Below the pieces are notes generated by a model. The model saw only the letters and a list, made by a program, of their open reading frames with translations, did not search any database and was not told the origin of the DNA. A stretch of 64,000 bases of DNA, taken from assembly GCF_002020355.1 (NCBI RefSeq), contig NZ_MPZV01000002.1, positions 930,001 through 994,000 of the forward strand. Reading direction: 5' to 3'. Both the position numbers and the translations under genes were made by a program. Shown here piece by piece: positions 57,424-64,000 of this stretch (position 1 is its first letter; each line of letters starts with the position of its first letter). This stretch comes from Thioclava sediminum. Its GTDB lineage: Bacteria > Pseudomonadota > Alphaproteobacteria > Rhodobacterales > Rhodobacteraceae.

Positions 57424-58482
57424 CTAAAACCTCGGAAAGACCCAACCGTCCATCAACTTGCGCGCCGTGCGCAATGTGCCTGCATTGGTAACGCGTCCGG
57501 TCTCATCCTGTGCAATCAAAACCTCTGCCGCGCCTGTAGGGTGTTCGATTCTGAAGCTGCCACCGGCAGGCAATATTGCGAGCTCCGCCGCGGACGAGCC
57601 CTCCAACGTGCAAGCGGTCGCGACCGACACGGCCGCGAAAACCCCGATCGTCGCGTGGACGCGATGCGGGATGAGGCTGCGGGTCGAAATCGCGCCTCCT
57701 TTTCGGGGAGTCGAAACCAGCGTCATCTTCGGCACGGATTTCTCGGTGACATCACCAAGGTTCATCATCGGGCCAACTTCTCGGCGGATCGCCTCGATCC
57801 GCACTTTAACCTCTTCCATAGCCTCGATCTCGTCGCGGCTTTCCTCGCCCGTCAGACCGAAATCGGAGGCGCGCATCACCACGACGGGCATTCCGTTATC
57901 AATCAGCGTGCAGTCGATGCCCCGCACCGTGTCACATGTGCGCCCCGTCGGCAGCAGCGCACCGCACATCGAGCCCGCGAGCCCTTCGAACATCAGCGGC
58001 ACTGGAGCGGCCGTGCCGGGCACGCCGTCGATCGCCGCATCACCTTCGTAGCGCACGCGACCGACCGGCGTCTGGATCGTCGCGACCGCCACTTCTCCGG
58101 TGTTCACCATGTGGATGCGCACCTGCGTCTCGCCCTCTGTCGCCGCAACCAATCCGCGCTCTATCGCCGCCGGCCCGACCCCGGCGAGGATGTTGCCGCA
58201 GGCCTGAGCATCCGACACCAGCGCACGATCGACAAAGACCTGCAGGAAAAGGTAATCGACATCGGCATCGTTGCGCGTGGACGGTGAGAGCACCGCAACC
58301 TTCGAGGTCAGCGGATCGGCACCGCCGATCCCGTCGATCTGGTTGGGATCGGGAGAGCCCATGATCCGCAGCAAGAGATCGTCGCGGGCCGCAGGATCAG
58401 AAGGCAGATCGGCGGCGAGGAAATACGCGCCTTTCGACGTGCCGCCCCGCATCCACAGGCAGGGAATACCCTCGTCGCTCAT
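57424..58482 (-). CDS. galD: 4-oxalomesaconate tautomerase (PrpF/GalD family)
   Basis: 352 residues. CLWMRGGTSKGAYFLAADLP is the family N-terminus with the catalytic region; GIGGADPLTSKVAVLSPS, FVDRALVSDAQACGNILAG and HRVHATIGVFAAVSVATA are further PrpF-fold blocks. GalD isomerises 4-oxalomesaconate keto/enol forms before hydration. Together with GalB and GalC in this cluster, the GalD assignment is favoured over PrpF (aconitate isomerase). Last gene of the minus-strand run, separated from galC by a repeat element. Confidence 0.87.
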   Translation of the reverse strand: MSDEGIPCLWMRGGTSKGAYFLAADLPSDPAARDDLLLRIMGSPDPNQIDGIGGADPLTSKVAVLSPSTRNDADVDYLFLQVFVDRALVSDAQACGNILAGVGPAAIERGLVAATEGETQVRIHMVNTGEVAVATIQTPVGRVRYEGDAAIDGVPGTAAPVPLMFEGLAGSMCGALLPTGRTCDTVRGIDCTLIDNGMPVVVMRASDFGLTGEESRDEIEAMEEVKVRIEAIRREVGPMMNLGDVTEKSVPKMTLVSTPRKGGAISTRSLIPHRVHATIGVFAAVSVATACTLEGSSAAELAILPAGGSFRIEHPTGAAEVLIAQDETGRVTNAGTLRTARKLMDGWVFPRF

Positions 58483-58493
58483 ATCGGTCTCCC

Positions 58494-58556
58494 TTCGACT
58501 TGGTCCAAATATCCCGGGGGTGAATTCGCGGAACGCGAAGAGGGGGCAGCGCCCCC
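58494..58556 (-). repeat. Composite intergenic repeat, copy 4
   Basis: AAATATCCCGGGGG (58507-58520) identical to 7535-7548, preceded by CTTGGTCC, then GGGGGC-AGC-GCCCCC (58542-58556). It fills the 82-bp gap between galC and galD and, read on the minus strand, has the same hairpin-then-GGGATATTTGGACCAA order as the others, which may reduce galD transcription. Confidence 0.6.
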
Positions 58557-58564
58557 GGCCCCGC

Positions 58565-59236
58565 TCAGACGTATTTCAGCCCCTTCGCCTCGAGCCGCGG
58601 GCGCATGTCGTAAATGTCGAGCCCGAGCTCGCCCGCCGCAAGACGCTTGCGCTTGGCCTCTTCCGCGTCGAGACGCTTTTGCGTTGCGGCAAGGACGACG
58701 TCGGCATCGACACGTTTGACGACGCAGACGCCATCATCATCGGCCACGACGATATCGCCTGCCTCGATCGTTTGTCCGGCGCAGACGATCGGGACGTTGA
58801 CCGATCCGAGCGTCTCCTTGACGGTGCCTTGCGCGGAGATCGCCTTCGACCAGACCGGGAAATCCATTTCCTTGAGATCGCGCACGTCTCGCACGCCACC
58901 GTCGATGATCAGCCCGCGACAGCCGCGCGCTTGCGCCGAAGAGGCCAGAAGATCGCCGAAATAGCCGTTATCGCAGGGCGAGGTCGGTGCCAGCACCAGC
59001 ACATCGCCTGCCTGCAACTGCTCGATCGCGACATGGATCATCCAATTGTCACCCGGCGGTGCGGAGATGGTGACTGCCGAGCCCGCGATGCGCGCGCCCG
59101 GATAGATCGGGCGCATGTAGCTGTGCAAGCAGCCGATGCGGCCCTGCGCTTCGTGAACGGTAGCCACGCCAGCCTCGCCGAGCGCGTCGATGACCGCCTG
59201 ATCGGCGCGGGCGATGTTCTGAACAACAACGGGCAT
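58565..59236 (-). CDS. galC: 4-carboxy-4-hydroxy-2-oxoadipate aldolase/oxaloacetate decarboxylase (RraA fold)
   Basis: 223 residues. RraA-like fold with [39 protein letters not shown] and [20 protein letters not shown], the last containing the substrate-binding Arg and metal-site Asp of LigK/GalC-type aldolases. Cleaves 4-carboxy-4-hydroxy-2-oxoadipate to pyruvate and oxaloacetate. Ten bp after the dioxygenase gene, so they are cotranscribed. Confidence 0.9.
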   Translation of the reverse strand: MPVVVQNIARADQAVIDALGEAGVATVHEAQGRIGCLHSYMRPIYPGARIAGSAVTISAPPGDNWMIHVAIEQLQAGDVLVLAPTSPCDNGYFGDLLASSAQARGCRGLIIDGGVRDVRDLKEMDFPVWSKAISAQGTVKETLGSVNVPIVCAGQTIEAGDIVVADDDGVCVVKRVDADVVLAATQKRLDAEEAKRKRLAAGELGLDIYDMRPRLEAKGLKYV

Positions 59237-59246
59237 TCGCCTCTCC

Positions 59247-60212
59247 TTATTTCTTGACCGGCGGGGTGCCGTGGGTGTGGAAGGTCTCGATCGTCTTGAG
59301 GCCCCAGGCCTGCCCCTTCTTGCGGTCGGCTTCGGTCCAGACGATTGGCTCCCAGTCAGGATCGAGGATCAGCCGCGCGCCGGCATTTGCGATCTCGACA
59401 CGGTTCCCGGCGGGCTCCCAGACATAGAGGAAGAACGTGTTCTGGATCGCGTGCTTATGCGGGCCGGTCTCGATATGGACGCCGTTCTCGAGGAAGATGT
59501 CGGCGGCGCGCAGGATGTCCTCGCGCTGATCGGCGGCGTAGGTGACATGGTGGAATCGGCCCTTACCGCCGCCATGCTCCTCGGTGCAGGCGAGGTCGTA
59601 ACCCTTGTTGTTCACGGTGAACCAGCAGCCGCCCAGTCGCCCGTTGTCGAGTTGGATCATCTCGGTCACGCGCGAGCCGAGACAGGTCTCCATGAAGCGC
59701 CGGAATTCGGTCACGTCCTCGGACAGCAGGTTCAGGTGATCGAGTCTGCGAGGGGCCGCGCCGGTATGGTGGAAGCGCGAAGCGTTGTTCTTCAGCGCGG
59801 GCTTGTCTGCTTCGCCATGCTGGTATTTCACCGTGTCGAAATAGATCTCGAAGACATGGCCGAACGGGGCTCCGAAGCGGAAAGCGCGTCCGTGGCTCAG
59901 ATCGCCGTCGTTCCAGCCGATCACCTTGAAATCAGACCCCTCGATCGCGGCGACACGGCGTTCCAGCGCGGCCTGCGAACTGGCGCGATAGCCGATATGG
60001 CCGACGCCGGTCGTGTCGGAGCGGGTGAGTTTGAGGGTGGCGAACTCGTAATCGTCCCATGCCCGCAGATAGGCCGAGGTCTCGTCCTGACCCGAGACGG
60101 TCAGCCCGTAAACCCGGGTGAAGAAATCGAGGCTCGCCTCGAACTTGTCGGTCAGCATCTCGACATGACCCAGATGGGCGATGTCGTAACAGGGTTCCTG
60201 CGGTTGGCTCAT
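59247..60212 (-). CDS. Type I extradiol ring-cleavage dioxygenase (VOC family)
   Basis: 321 residues from the ATG at 60212 (GAGGAGGAAAACG upstream). Two VOC domains: [19 protein letters not shown] first, then [16 protein letters not shown]. Candidate Fe(II) ligands are His159 (LDHLNLL), His221 or 222 (FHHVTYAAD) and Glu273 ([10 protein letters not shown]); His254 and Tyr263, conserved in catechol 2,3-dioxygenases, also line up. It therefore looks fully active. It opens an aromatic diol ring; the surrounding gal genes suggest a carboxylated substrate such as gallate or protocatechuate, for which a type II enzyme is usual. Confidence 0.88.
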   Translation of the reverse strand: MSQPQEPCYDIAHLGHVEMLTDKFEASLDFFTRVYGLTVSGQDETSAYLRAWDDYEFATLKLTRSDTTGVGHIGYRASSQAALERRVAAIEGSDFKVIGWNDGDLSHGRAFRFGAPFGHVFEIYFDTVKYQHGEADKPALKNNASRFHHTGAAPRRLDHLNLLSEDVTEFRRFMETCLGSRVTEMIQLDNGRLGGCWFTVNNKGYDLACTEEHGGGKGRFHHVTYAADQREDILRAADIFLENGVHIETGPHKHAIQNTFFLYVWEPAGNRVEIANAGARLILDPDWEPIVWTEADRKKGQAWGLKTIETFHTHGTPPVKK

Positions 60213-60305
60213 CGTTTTCCTCCTCTCACGCCTGCCCGGCAAGGCATTGGCAGCGCGTGGCATTGATACCGTGTCGGCCCATGTGCCCGGGCCGGGGCAA
60301 AAACC

Positions 60306-61037
60306 TCACAACTCGTCGACCGGGCGCGGGAAGATCGACTGGAACCCTTCGGCATATTTGCAATCGCGCCCGCCCGACTGGCCGCCGGAATTCCGCTTGA
60401 AGTGGTTCGCGCGCTGCTGGGCGACCCGGGTGTAATACTCCCACAGGTGGACCTGCCCGTTCATGCATTCCATCGCGGCGCGCTTCTTGTCCCAGACGGG
60501 GGTGATGTCGAGGAAGGTGTCGGGCTTCCAGCCCATCTGCTCGGTCTGGTGCGGCTCAAACAGGTAAAGCTGCGGCGCGCCGAGCACCTTCTCGCCCGGA
60601 TTGTGCCCCCAGGCCTGCGCGATCATCCGCGCCTCGAGCGCGATCCGCGTCGTATACATGTGGTCGGTGTTATAGGGGTCGTATTGCGAATGGCTCAGCA
60701 TGAAACGCGGCTGAACCTTCCGGATCACGTCCACCAGCTTCATTTTGTCGTCCTGGCTCAAATGCAGGGGATAGTCGCCCAGATCGAAACTCACCAACTC
60801 GTGCACGCCAAGCGCCTTGGCCGCGGCATCGGCCTCCGCGTGGCGGATGTCCTTGACCTCCTGAAGCGATTTACCTTCCTTCCAGAGCCGCGCGCTCTCG
60901 CCGCGCTCACCAAAGGAGAGGCAGGCGACCGTCACCTCGTAGCCCATCTCGGAATGCAGCGCGATTGCACCGCCGCAGCGCCAGACGAAATCGGCGGCAT
61001 GGGCGGAAATGACGAGGGCGGTTTTCTTCTCCGACAT
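60306..61037 (-). CDS. galB: 4-oxalomesaconate hydratase (PIG-L/GalB family)
   Basis: 243 residues starting at 61037 (GAGAGGTTCCC upstream); the frame is open much further but without homology. PIG-L zinc motif AHAADFVWRCGGAIALH and LSHSQYDPYNTDHMYTT with the third zinc His. GalB hydrates 4-oxalomesaconate to 4-carboxy-4-hydroxy-2-oxoadipate, the substrate of GalC. First gene of the minus-strand run (galB, dioxygenase, galC, galD). Confidence 0.88.
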   Translation of the reverse strand: MSEKKTALVISAHAADFVWRCGGAIALHSEMGYEVTVACLSFGERGESARLWKEGKSLQEVKDIRHAEADAAAKALGVHELVSFDLGDYPLHLSQDDKMKLVDVIRKVQPRFMLSHSQYDPYNTDHMYTTRIALEARMIAQAWGHNPGEKVLGAPQLYLFEPHQTEQMGWKPDTFLDITPVWDKKRAAMECMNGQVHLWEYYTRVAQQRANHFKRNSGGQSGGRDCKYAEGFQSIFPRPVDEL

Positions 61038-61115
61038 GGGAACCTCTCGAGAAATGCGTTGGCCCGTGATAAGGCGCGACGGCGCGAAAATCGCAAATTG
61101 GAAAGCCTTGCCCGG

Positions 61116-61134
61116 GTATAAGCTAAGGCTATAC
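61116..61134. promoter_or_regulatory. Candidate LysR-type operator in the divergent gal promoter region
   Basis: GTATA-N9-TATAC, containing ATAA-N7-CTAT (61118-61132), a T-N11-A box of the LysR class. It is 79 bp before galB and 60 bp before the dehydrogenase, in the only divergent gap of the cluster. Confidence 0.55.
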
Positions 61135-61193
61135 TGACTTTGAATTCGGACCCGTTTGCGCGAGATATCCCCCAAGCAGGGAGGGCTTTGCGC

Positions 61194-62075
61194 ATGAAGG
61201 AAAATTCGATGCAGGAAATCGCGGTGATCGGCTTCGGCGAGGCGGGGCGCGCCTTCGCCACGGGTTGGGGGCGCGAAACCTGCGCGCGTGCAACCTGCTA
61301 TGACCTCAAGCTCGATACGCCCGAGACCGCCGCACCGATCCAGGAGGCCGCCACGGCGCTCGGCCTGCATCCGGCGGCGAACCGGGCAGAGGCGTTGACC
61401 CATGCGAAAGCGGTGTTTTGCCTCGTCACGGCGGATCAGGCGGTGACGGCGGCGCGGGAATGCGCCCCCCACCTGCCGAACGGGGCGCTTTGGCTCGACT
61501 GCAATTCCTGCGCGCCCGAAAGCAAGCGCGCGGCGGCGGAGGTGATTGCCGAGGCCGGCGGCCTCTATGTCGATGTCGCGGTCATGTCGCCTGTTCATCC
61601 GAAGCTGCATCGCACACCGCTTTTGCTCTCTGGACCGGGTGCCACAGAAGCGATTTCCTGGCTCGACAGGCTCGACATGGAAGCGCGATGGATCGGCGAA
61701 CAGGTCGGCTCCGCGTCGTCGATCAAGATGATCCGCTCGGTGATGATCAAGGGGTTGGAGGCGCTGACGGCGGAGTGCCTTCTCGCCGCACGTAAGGCGG
61801 GTGTCGACGCGGAAGTTCTTGGGTCGCTCATGGCATCCAACCCTGAAATGAGCTGGGACAGCCGCGCCGCCTATAACCTCGAGCGGATGATGGAGCATGG
61901 CATTCGCCGCGCGGCGGAGATGCGCGAAGTGGTGCGCACACTTGATGGTTTGGGCTTACCCTCAAACCTGACCGCGGCAGTATCCGAATGGCATGATCGG
62001 ATCGGTGGGATGGGATTGAAAGGGCGCGACGGTGACCTCGATACCCGCGCGCGGGAGATCTTGGAGCGACTATGA
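61194..62075 (+). CDS. NAD(P)-dependent dehydrogenase, 6-phosphogluconate-dehydrogenase-like with DUF1932 C-terminus
   Basis: 293 residues from ATG 61194 (GGGAGGG upstream); 61209 is a close alternative (AAGGA upstream). The N-terminal Rossmann motif is IAVIGFGEAGRAFATGW, the C-terminal half (SIKMIRSVMIKGLEALTAEC) matches DUF1932. The 3-hydroxyisobutyrate-dehydrogenase-like fold suggests oxidation of a hydroxyacid or a related cluster intermediate. Divergent from galB and coupled by ATGA to the LysR gene. Confidence 0.85.
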   Translation: MKENSMQEIAVIGFGEAGRAFATGWGRETCARATCYDLKLDTPETAAPIQEAATALGLHPAANRAEALTHAKAVFCLVTADQAVTAARECAPHLPNGALWLDCNSCAPESKRAAAEVIAEAGGLYVDVAVMSPVHPKLHRTPLLLSGPGATEAISWLDRLDMEARWIGEQVGSASSIKMIRSVMIKGLEALTAECLLAARKAGVDAEVLGSLMASNPEMSWDSRAAYNLERMMEHGIRRAAEMREVVRTLDGLGLPSNLTAAVSEWHDRIGGMGLKGRDGDLDTRAREILERL

Positions 62076-63235
62076 TCGACGCCAACCTTCGCCACCTTCG
62101 GGTGTTCCTCGCGGTTGCGGAAGGCGGCTCGATCACCCGCGCGGCGGAGCTCTGTCACGTCTCGCAGCCCGCCGTCACGCAGGCCATCGCCAAGCTCGAG
62201 GCGGAAGCGGGCACCGCGCTCTTCACCCGCACGACGCACGGGCTGTTCGCAACCGAGGCGGGCGAGGTGCTACGCCACCGGACCTCGCGCGCGCTCGACG
62301 CGCTCGATACGCAACTGACCGAGTTCGCGCCGCGTCTGAAGCTCACCGCGACCCGCGCGCAATTGCAGGCGCTCATCGCGGCGGCGGAGGCGCAGAACTT
62401 CTCGCTCGCCGCGCGACGCTTGGGCGTCTCCCAACCCACCGTCCATCGCGCGATCACCCAGCTCGAGAAAGAAGCGGGACGCGCGCTGTTTCAGCGCAGC
62501 CCCTTCGGGATCGTGCCGACGCGCGGCTGCGCCAATCTTGCGCGCATCGCGCGGCTGGCCTTTGTCGAACTGGAGCAGGCCCGCGCGGAACTGGGAGATT
62601 TGAGTGGACGCGAGGTCGGCCAGATCGTGATCGGGGCCATGCCGCTTTCGCGCAGTCATGTCCTGCCGAAGGCCATCGTGGCCTTCCGAAAGATGCGCCC
62701 CAACATGGCGGTGAAGGTGCTCGAAGGCAGCTATGACGAACTGCTCGGCGGTCTGCGCCGCGGCGAGATCGACTTCCTGATCGGCGCGCTGCGCGATCCG
62801 GCCCCGATCGGGGATGTCGTGCAGGAAAAGCTCTTCGACGACACGCTGGTCGTCCTGGCGGGACGCGATCATCCGCTTCTCGGCCAACCGCTTCCCGCGG
62901 CGGACGAACTCGCCAATTGGCCCTGGCTCGTGACCCGCGAAGGCACGCCGACCCGCGCACAGTTCGAAGCCTTCTTTTCCGATGCCGGGGTGAACCTTCC
63001 GCGCGGGCTGATCGAGACCGGCTCGGTGATCCTGATGCGCGAGATGGTGCAGGATGGCCGCCACCTCGCTTGCGTCTCGCGCGCGCAAGCCGAGGGCGAG
63101 ATCGAACGCGGGCTCGTCGAAGTCCTTACCGACAACTTCAGCGGCACCCGCCGCCCCATAGGGCTCACACTTCGCGACGGGTGGGAGCCCACGCCCGCGC
63201 AGGCGCAGATGCTGATGGCGGTGCGCTCCACCTGA
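62072..63235 (+). CDS. LysR-type regulator with two tandem HTH domains
   Basis: 387 residues, about 80 longer than normal LysR proteins. The first winged helix-turn-helix is at residues 7-66 (SITRAAELCHVSQPAVTQAI), a second at 95-155 (FSLAARRLGVSQPTVHRAIT). The C-terminal effector domain follows from about 185 (REVGQIVIGAMPLSRSHVLP). It most likely controls the gal genes via the box at 61116, with an aromatic acid or pathway intermediate as inducer. Coupled to the dehydrogenase. Confidence 0.92.
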   Translation: MIDANLRHLRVFLAVAEGGSITRAAELCHVSQPAVTQAIAKLEAEAGTALFTRTTHGLFATEAGEVLRHRTSRALDALDTQLTEFAPRLKLTATRAQLQALIAAAEAQNFSLAARRLGVSQPTVHRAITQLEKEAGRALFQRSPFGIVPTRGCANLARIARLAFVELEQARAELGDLSGREVGQIVIGAMPLSRSHVLPKAIVAFRKMRPNMAVKVLEGSYDELLGGLRRGEIDFLIGALRDPAPIGDVVQEKLFDDTLVVLAGRDHPLLGQPLPAADELANWPWLVTREGTPTRAQFEAFFSDAGVNLPRGLIETGSVILMREMVQDGRHLACVSRAQAEGEIERGLVEVLTDNFSGTRRPIGLTLRDGWEPTPAQAQMLMAVRST

Positions 63236-63369
63236 GGCGGCTATAGCCTCCCCTTATGCCTGATCGGATCGTTTCTATTGGTCATGCCGGCCCGCTCGCG
63301 CGATGGAAGAGGCATGAAACGTGACGGGCGGAGGAGAGCCTCGCCACGTCCATCCACCGGGAGGAAATT

Positions 63370-64000
63370 ATGACCATTCGCAGCAAAGTCGCGGCTTTGG
63401 CCCTGGGTGCAGCACTCGTTGCAGGCAGCGCATCGGCCGAGGAAATGAAATTCGCCAACTTCATGCCGGCGGGGCATCCCTATGTCGGCTCGACCTTCCA
63501 GCCCTTCGCGGATGAGGTTGCGGCCAAGACCGATGGCGACGTCACGGTGAAGCTCTACAATGGCGGCGAGCTGGGCGCGGGTCCGGTCGAGCAATATAGC
63601 CGTGTGGTCGATGGCGTCGCCGAATTCGCGGTGTCCCTGCCGGGCTATACCGCGTCGCAATTCCCGCTCACGCTGCTGGCGGAGCTTCCGGGCGTGTTGG
63701 ACGAGCAGAGCGGTACTGCGGATCTCGAAAAGCATCTCGATCTCTTCAGCTCCGAATATCGCCGCACCCATCTGGTGGCGCTGTGGTCGAGCGCGGAGAA
63801 CCTGCTGTTCACCCGCGACAAGGCCGTGCACAGCCCCGACGACCTCAAGGGAATGAAGATCCGCGTGCCCTCGCGCAACACCGGCCTGCTGGTCGAAGCC
63901 TGGGGCGGCACGCCGGTTTCGATGCCGGTCTCTGAGATCTACAACGCGATGCAGACCGGCGTGATCGACGGCGCGATGATCGACGGCACCGGCATCAACG
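63370..64000 (+). CDS. TRAP transporter solute-binding protein DctP (partial, 3' end outside)
   Basis: 210 residues are visible; the gene runs off the right edge. Signal peptide ending SASA, then KFANFMPAGHPYVGSTFQPF, VKLYNGGELGAGPVEQY and LKGMKIRVPSRNTGLLVEAW, the DctP-family carboxylate-binding core. The Arg of KIRVPSR normally pairs with the substrate carboxylate. Ribosome site GGGAGGAAA. Follows the LysR gene by 134 bp; probably feeds the aromatic or organic acid degraded by this cluster, with dctQM outside. Confidence 0.92.
   Translation, partial: MTIRSKVAALALGAALVAGSASAEEMKFANFMPAGHPYVGSTFQPFADEVAAKTDGDVTVKLYNGGELGAGPVEQYSRVVDGVAEFAVSLPGYTASQFPLTLLAELPGVLDEQSGTADLEKHLDLFSSEYRRTHLVALWSSAENLLFTRDKAVHSPDDLKGMKIRVPSRNTGLLVEAWGGTPVSMPVSEIYNAMQTGVIDGAMIDGTGIN

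Noticed and set aside
61038-61898. N-terminal extension of the GalB frame
   Set aside because: Overlaps the dehydrogenase on the other strand; the PIG-L domain and ribosome site start at 61037.

Overview
The window is high-GC, densely coded DNA with no transposon, prophage, CRISPR array, rRNA or tRNA that I could see. Gene content points to an alphaproteobacterium of the Rhodobacteraceae (Rhodobacterales): a Rhodobacter-type porin, FlaF/FlbT flagellin regulators, a DUF3576 lipoprotein beside leuS, an IalB-like protein, a dnaA-dnaN-recF-gyrB block, and an nirK/pseudoazurin/nnrR/nor cluster ending in nnrS and nnrU. The genus is not settled by what I can read.

Layout. 1-7.5 kb: start of a YggS-like gene, a porin, then DUF3576-leuS-lptE-holA-flavoprotein on the plus strand. 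7.5-11.5 kb: a repeat-rich gap, a secreted phosphoesterase coupled to a di-haem peroxidase, and a GST. 11.6-26.7 kb: MFS transporter, SDR protein, adenine deaminase/AMP nucleosidase salvage pair, HU, DMT exporter, lytic transglycosylase, dapD with a small overlapping partner, LOG protein, an amidoligase/class I glutaminase-like pair, rlmN, IalB and asparaginase. 26.7-33.4 kb: flagellar genes (DUF1217, flbT, flaF, flagellin, FlgN-like, FlgJ-like, fliK, flgD). 33.4-45.7 kb: ubiB-ubiE, mutM, enoyl-CoA hydratase, rpsT, dnaA, dnaN, recF, two small accessory genes and gyrB.

46.1-56.6 kb is a nitrite-to-N2O module. On the minus strand, pseudoazurin, Cu nitrite reductase NirK and NirV reduce nitrite to NO. 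On the plus strand an NnrR-type regulator is followed by norCBQD, two small membrane proteins, nnrS and nnrU, which reduce NO to N2O. Two near-identical NnrR-type boxes sit upstream of pseudoazurin/nnrR and norC. No nitrate or N2O reductase genes are in view.

57.4-64.0 kb is a catabolic module for an aromatic acid. GalD tautomerase, GalB hydratase and GalC aldolase take oxalomesaconate to pyruvate and oxaloacetate. They sit with a type I extradiol dioxygenase (not the LigAB-like type II enzyme of classical gallate pathways), a DUF1932 dehydrogenase, a LysR-type regulator with two N-terminal HTH domains, and a TRAP solute-binding protein cut by the window end. A candidate LysR box lies in the divergent promoter region.

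The most interesting signals are the aromatic module with its noncanonical dioxygenase and double-HTH regulator, the uncharacterised amidoligase/glutaminase pair, and a family of terminator-like intergenic repeats (GGGGATATTT plus GGGGGC palindromes) present at four places.
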